Assembly (NCBI RefSeq): GCF_047303175.1
Contig: NZ_CP138945.1
Reading direction: 5' to 3' (one strand)
Origin: Prochlorococcus_E sp000760215
Lineage (GTDB): Bacteria; Cyanobacteriota; Cyanobacteriia; PCC-6307; Cyanobiaceae
Length of the DNA stretch: 64,000 nt
Positions within the stretch are counted from its first letter, which is position 1. Each line of letters begins with the position of its first letter. The position numbers and the translations under genes were made by a program. Shown here in pieces: positions 61,780-64,000 of the stretch. The notes beneath the pieces are model-generated. The model was not told where the DNA came from. It worked only from the letters and a program-made list of their open reading frames with translations, and searched no databases.

Positions 61780-62841
61780 GTGCAGACCTACGGAGACCCC
61801 AACGTTTCCTATGCATGGTATGCGGCAAATGCTGGCGCTGTTACTAACAAATCCGGCAGATTTATTTCATCGCATATTGCGCATACGGGCCTCATTTGCT
61901 TCGGAGCCGGTGCAAACACCCTTTTTGAATTAGCTCGTTACAACCCTGATGTGCCAATGGGCTCACAGGGACTTGTTGTTCTTCCTCATCTTGCAGGGCT
62001 TGGTTTAGGTGGAATTTCTAATGGTGTTTTTACTGACACTTACCAGTTGTTAGTCGTAGCCATACTTCATCTGATTCTTTCAGGTGTTTATGGCGGTGGT
62101 GGTATGCTCCACGCCTTTAGATACGAGGAAAAACTAGAGAGTTATCCTTCTACATCAAGAGCAAATAAGTTTAAGTTTGATTGGAATGATCCAGACAGAC
62201 TTACCTTTATTCTTGGTCACCATTTGCTTTTCCTTGCAGCTGGCAACATTCAGTTTGTTGAATGGGCTAAGTGGCATGGAATTTATGATTCTGCATCTGG
62301 AGCTGTTCGTCAGGTTGAATACAACCTAGACCTTGGCATGATCTGGAATCATCAATTTGACTTCCTTTCTATAAGTAGCTTGGAAGACATTATGGGTGGA
62401 CATGCTTTCTTGGCATTCTTTATGGCTGCTGGAGGAATTTTCCACATCCTTACTAAGAATTATGGTGAGTACAACTCATTTAAAGGAGCTGACATCCTTT
62501 CTGCTGAATTTGTACTTTCAACATCATTAGCAGGTGCTGCTTATACAGCATTTGTTGCCGCATTATGGTGTGCATCTAATACCACCATTTACCCAGTTGA
62601 TCTTTATGGTCAGATTCTTGAGTTTAAATTAGGAATTGCACCTTATTGGATTGATACTGATACATCCCTAGCCGCTGATGCACACACAGGTCGTGCATGG
62701 TTGACCAATGTTCACTTCTTCATTGGATTCTTCTATCTTCAAGGTCATTTCTTCCATGGTTTAAGAGCCCTTGGATTTGACTTCAGAAGTATCGGCAGAT
62801 TGTTTGACAATCTTGAGTCAACAGAAACTTCCCTTAATTAG
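61780..62841 (+). CDS. pcb: Chlorophyll a/b-binding light-harvesting protein Pcb (copy 2)
   Basis: The 353-residue six-helix antenna protein is a clear but diverged paralogue of copy 1. It shares the start QTYGDPNVSYAWYAANAG, LPHLAGLGLGGISNGVF, WNDPDRLTFILGHHLLFLA, YNLDLGMIWNHQFDFL and the SLEDIMGGHAFLAFF stretch. It differs in its first helices (SHIAHTGLICFGAGANTLFE). The start is GTG in the same 17-base context as copy 1. It is followed by a strong terminator. Several low-light strains have multiple pcb genes, some iron-inducible; which type this is cannot be seen by eye. Confidence 0.96.
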   Translation: MQTYGDPNVSYAWYAANAGAVTNKSGRFISSHIAHTGLICFGAGANTLFELARYNPDVPMGSQGLVVLPHLAGLGLGGISNGVFTDTYQLLVVAILHLILSGVYGGGGMLHAFRYEEKLESYPSTSRANKFKFDWNDPDRLTFILGHHLLFLAAGNIQFVEWAKWHGIYDSASGAVRQVEYNLDLGMIWNHQFDFLSISSLEDIMGGHAFLAFFMAAGGIFHILTKNYGEYNSFKGADILSAEFVLSTSLAGAAYTAFVAALWCASNTTIYPVDLYGQILEFKLGIAPYWIDTDTSLAADAHTGRAWLTNVHFFIGFFYLQGHFFHGLRALGFDFRSIGRLFDNLESTETSLN

Positions 62842-62871
62842 AGAAGTTTAAATAGGCTTAAGGCTTGTTAA

Positions 62872-62907
62872 AAAAAAGGAAGCCCCAATCCTGGGGCTTC
62901 CTTTTTT
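62872..62907 (+). terminator. Terminator after pcb copy 2
   Basis: A perfect GC-rich stem GGAAGCCCC / GGGGCTTCC with a 6-base loop is flanked by six A and six T, giving a 15-bp hairpin that ends in TTTTTT, 31 bases past the pcb stop. It is a textbook intrinsic terminator. Confidence 0.92.
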
Positions 62908-63042
62908 GATGGTTAAATTCTTGCTAATATTGTAAATTGTATTATTTGATTTAAATTAAAATCGATTCTCAAAAGATATTATATGAATATTATTTTTAGC
63001 TGATGATCTAATTTTCTCTTGTATATTAAGGAAAAAGTATTA

Positions 63043-63234
63043 ATGTCACTCAAAGATCAACTAGGAACAAAGGTCTTTACTAAGGAAGGTACAGACCAGG
63101 ACAGAAAAGGGAAGGTGCTTCCTATGAAGCCTGAGAATATATTGCCAATTTGGCAATTGTTAATAGCTGGGCTGAGTGCAGTCATATGTGTAATACCTAT
63201 AGTTATTAATTTATTCAATCAGGCTAACCATTAG
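63043..63234 (+). CDS. Small single-helix membrane protein (63 aa)
   Basis: The 63-residue protein has a charged, polar N-terminus (KDQLGTKVFTKEGTDQDRKG) and one C-terminal hydrophobic helix (about 38-58, IWQLLIAGLSAVICVIPIVIN). ATG at 63043 is preceded by an AAGGAAAAA ribosome-binding-like stretch; an in-frame start at 63019 is less likely. It lacks the ExxNGRxAMxG chlorophyll-binding motif, so it is not a high-light-inducible protein. It lies 201 bases after pcb copy 2 and beyond its terminator. I do not recognise the family. Confidence 0.65.
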   Translation: MSLKDQLGTKVFTKEGTDQDRKGKVLPMKPENILPIWQLLIAGLSAVICVIPIVINLFNQANH

Positions 63235-63492
63235 ATTATCTAGCCTTCAACAGGTCGAACTTTTTCTTTTCCTGCTGTAGGCTTTTTATCTTATAATTTC
63301 AATTATCTGATCTTTGGTTTGGCTTGTTACTTATTCTTTTTCTTAACTTCTAAAGAAATCAAGTTGAGAATAGTAAAATTATTTCTACAAGATAAATAGA
63401 TCAATATAAGCTGATTTTTTAATCTTTTTATTCCCTCTTAATCAAATATTATTCCAAACTATTAATTAATAATTTGTCTCTGGACATCATAC

Positions 63493-64000
63493 TTAAGGTT
63501 TAAATGACTTGTTAAATAAAAAGATCAATGAACGAGTTGCTAAGGTTAAAGTTAAGTTTATAAGCAATAAAGATAAAGTCTTCTTGTTAAATCCTTTTGT
63601 GTAATAATTTATTCTTCTATTGACTTCTATCAGTTTTTTAAATGGGGATATGCTTGAGAATATTATAAGCTTTAATTGTGAGAACAGTTTATATTTAGTG
63701 TATATTAATTCTATTTTTGTTGTTTCTTTTTTCAAAAGAGTGAAATTACTATATTTCGGACTTTGATTTTTTATATCAACAACAATTTGATTAAATAAGT
63801 TAGCAATATTCTTCGAGCTGTATCCACATACTACTGAATCATATGTATCCATAGATATAGAGGTAAGTTTACTATCATTATTTTTAATGTAATTTTGACA
63901 ATATAAACCTTGAGATTCTCCTCGAGGTATTTCTTGAATTGGTATGAAAGAAGAATCTAAGGTTACATATTTTCTTTGAGGTAAGATCTCAGAAAAACAA
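63493..64000 (-). CDS. Hypothetical protein, partial (5' end outside the window)
   Basis: The minus-strand frame is open from the window edge to a stop at 63493 and gives 168 residues. An ATG at 63852 lies inside it, but the frame continues upstream with a protein-like sequence (PQRKYVTLDSSFIPIQEIPRG, then GLYCQNYIKN), so the gene probably starts beyond 64000. The C-terminal part is Lys-rich with a weakly hydrophobic stretch (TLSLLLINLTLTLATRSLIFL) that could be a membrane segment. No family is recognised. The 258 bases between it and the small membrane-protein gene hold nothing I can call. Confidence 0.6.
   Translation of the reverse strand, partial: CFSEILPQRKYVTLDSSFIPIQEIPRGESQGLYCQNYIKNNDSKLTSISMDTYDSVVCGYSSKNIANLFNQIVVDIKNQSPKYSNFTLLKKETTKIELIYTKYKLFSQLKLIIFSSISPFKKLIEVNRRINYYTKGFNKKTLSLLLINLTLTLATRSLIFLFNKSFKP

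Noticed and set aside
63043..63234. High-light-inducible (hli) gene near pcb
   Set aside because: The protein has one membrane helix but no ExxNGRxAMxG chlorophyll-binding motif.

Overview
The window reads as chromosomal DNA of a low-light-adapted Prochlorococcus (marine picocyanobacterium). The base composition is AT-rich and the genes are tightly packed on both strands. Two genes encode Pcb antenna proteins (six-helix, CP43/IsiA family). The cyanobacterial gene set includes the class II FBPase/SBPase, phosphoribulokinase, ferredoxin-sulfite reductase, geranylgeranyl reductase ChlP and CcsA. There are also many small hypothetical genes of the picocyanobacterial kind. I see no tRNA, rRNA, insertion sequence, prophage or CRISPR array. 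The species call is inference from gene content.

Layout. 1-16.2 kb: end of rpsB, tsf, a conserved hypothetical, recG, a D-Ala-D-Ala dipeptidase, sir, glyS, chlP, a VanY-like carboxypeptidase, typA, a DUF309 gene, lptB and an LptF/G permease. 16.2-25.2 kb: ccsA, then a carbon block: rpe, glpX, hemA, glgC, gnd, pgl, a CIA30-domain protein and a small hypothetical. 25.2-30.9 kb: ilvD, a membrane protein, a uracil phosphoribosyltransferase-like gene, a pentapeptide-repeat protein, a COG0523 GTPase with a long His-Asp repeat, a small DnaJ-type zinc protein, purS and purQ. 30.9-43.3 kb (mostly minus strand): class II and class I aldolases side by side, an oxidoreductase, accD, a short prepilin peptidase, prk, leuB, lpxD, proB, a YqeG-type phosphatase, DUF3727, ruvX and a hypothetical. 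43.3-52.9 kb: an F420-ligase-like protein, a secreted thioredoxin-fold protein, DUF3685, hisA, an epimerase, pgsA, a PPC-glutaredoxin fusion, a GNAT, an SDR and nth.

The most accessory-looking part is 52.9-64.0 kb. It holds an Fe-type ABC ATPase, a Cys-rich mini-ORF, a Fur-box-like site, ferritin, a Cys-rich Crp-family regulator behind a large palindrome array, a pcb gene, a peroxiredoxin-like protein, a zinc-ribbon membrane protein, an orphan ABC ATPase, a Rieske/PaO-type oxygenase, a CxxC mini-protein, a 0.9-kb gap with tiny ORFs, a second pcb and a small membrane protein. I read it as an iron-responsive light-harvesting module. It may also hold the chlorophyll b oxygenase, but that is a hypothesis.

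The core genes cover the Calvin cycle (rpe, glpX, fba/fda, prk), the oxidative pentose phosphate pathway (gnd, pgl), glycogen synthesis (glgC), tetrapyrrole and chlorophyll synthesis (hemA, chlP), amino acid, purine and fatty acid synthesis, and envelope assembly (lptB, lptF/G, lpxD). Many starts are GTG or TTG. I moved several starts downstream where the family's N-terminus requires it.
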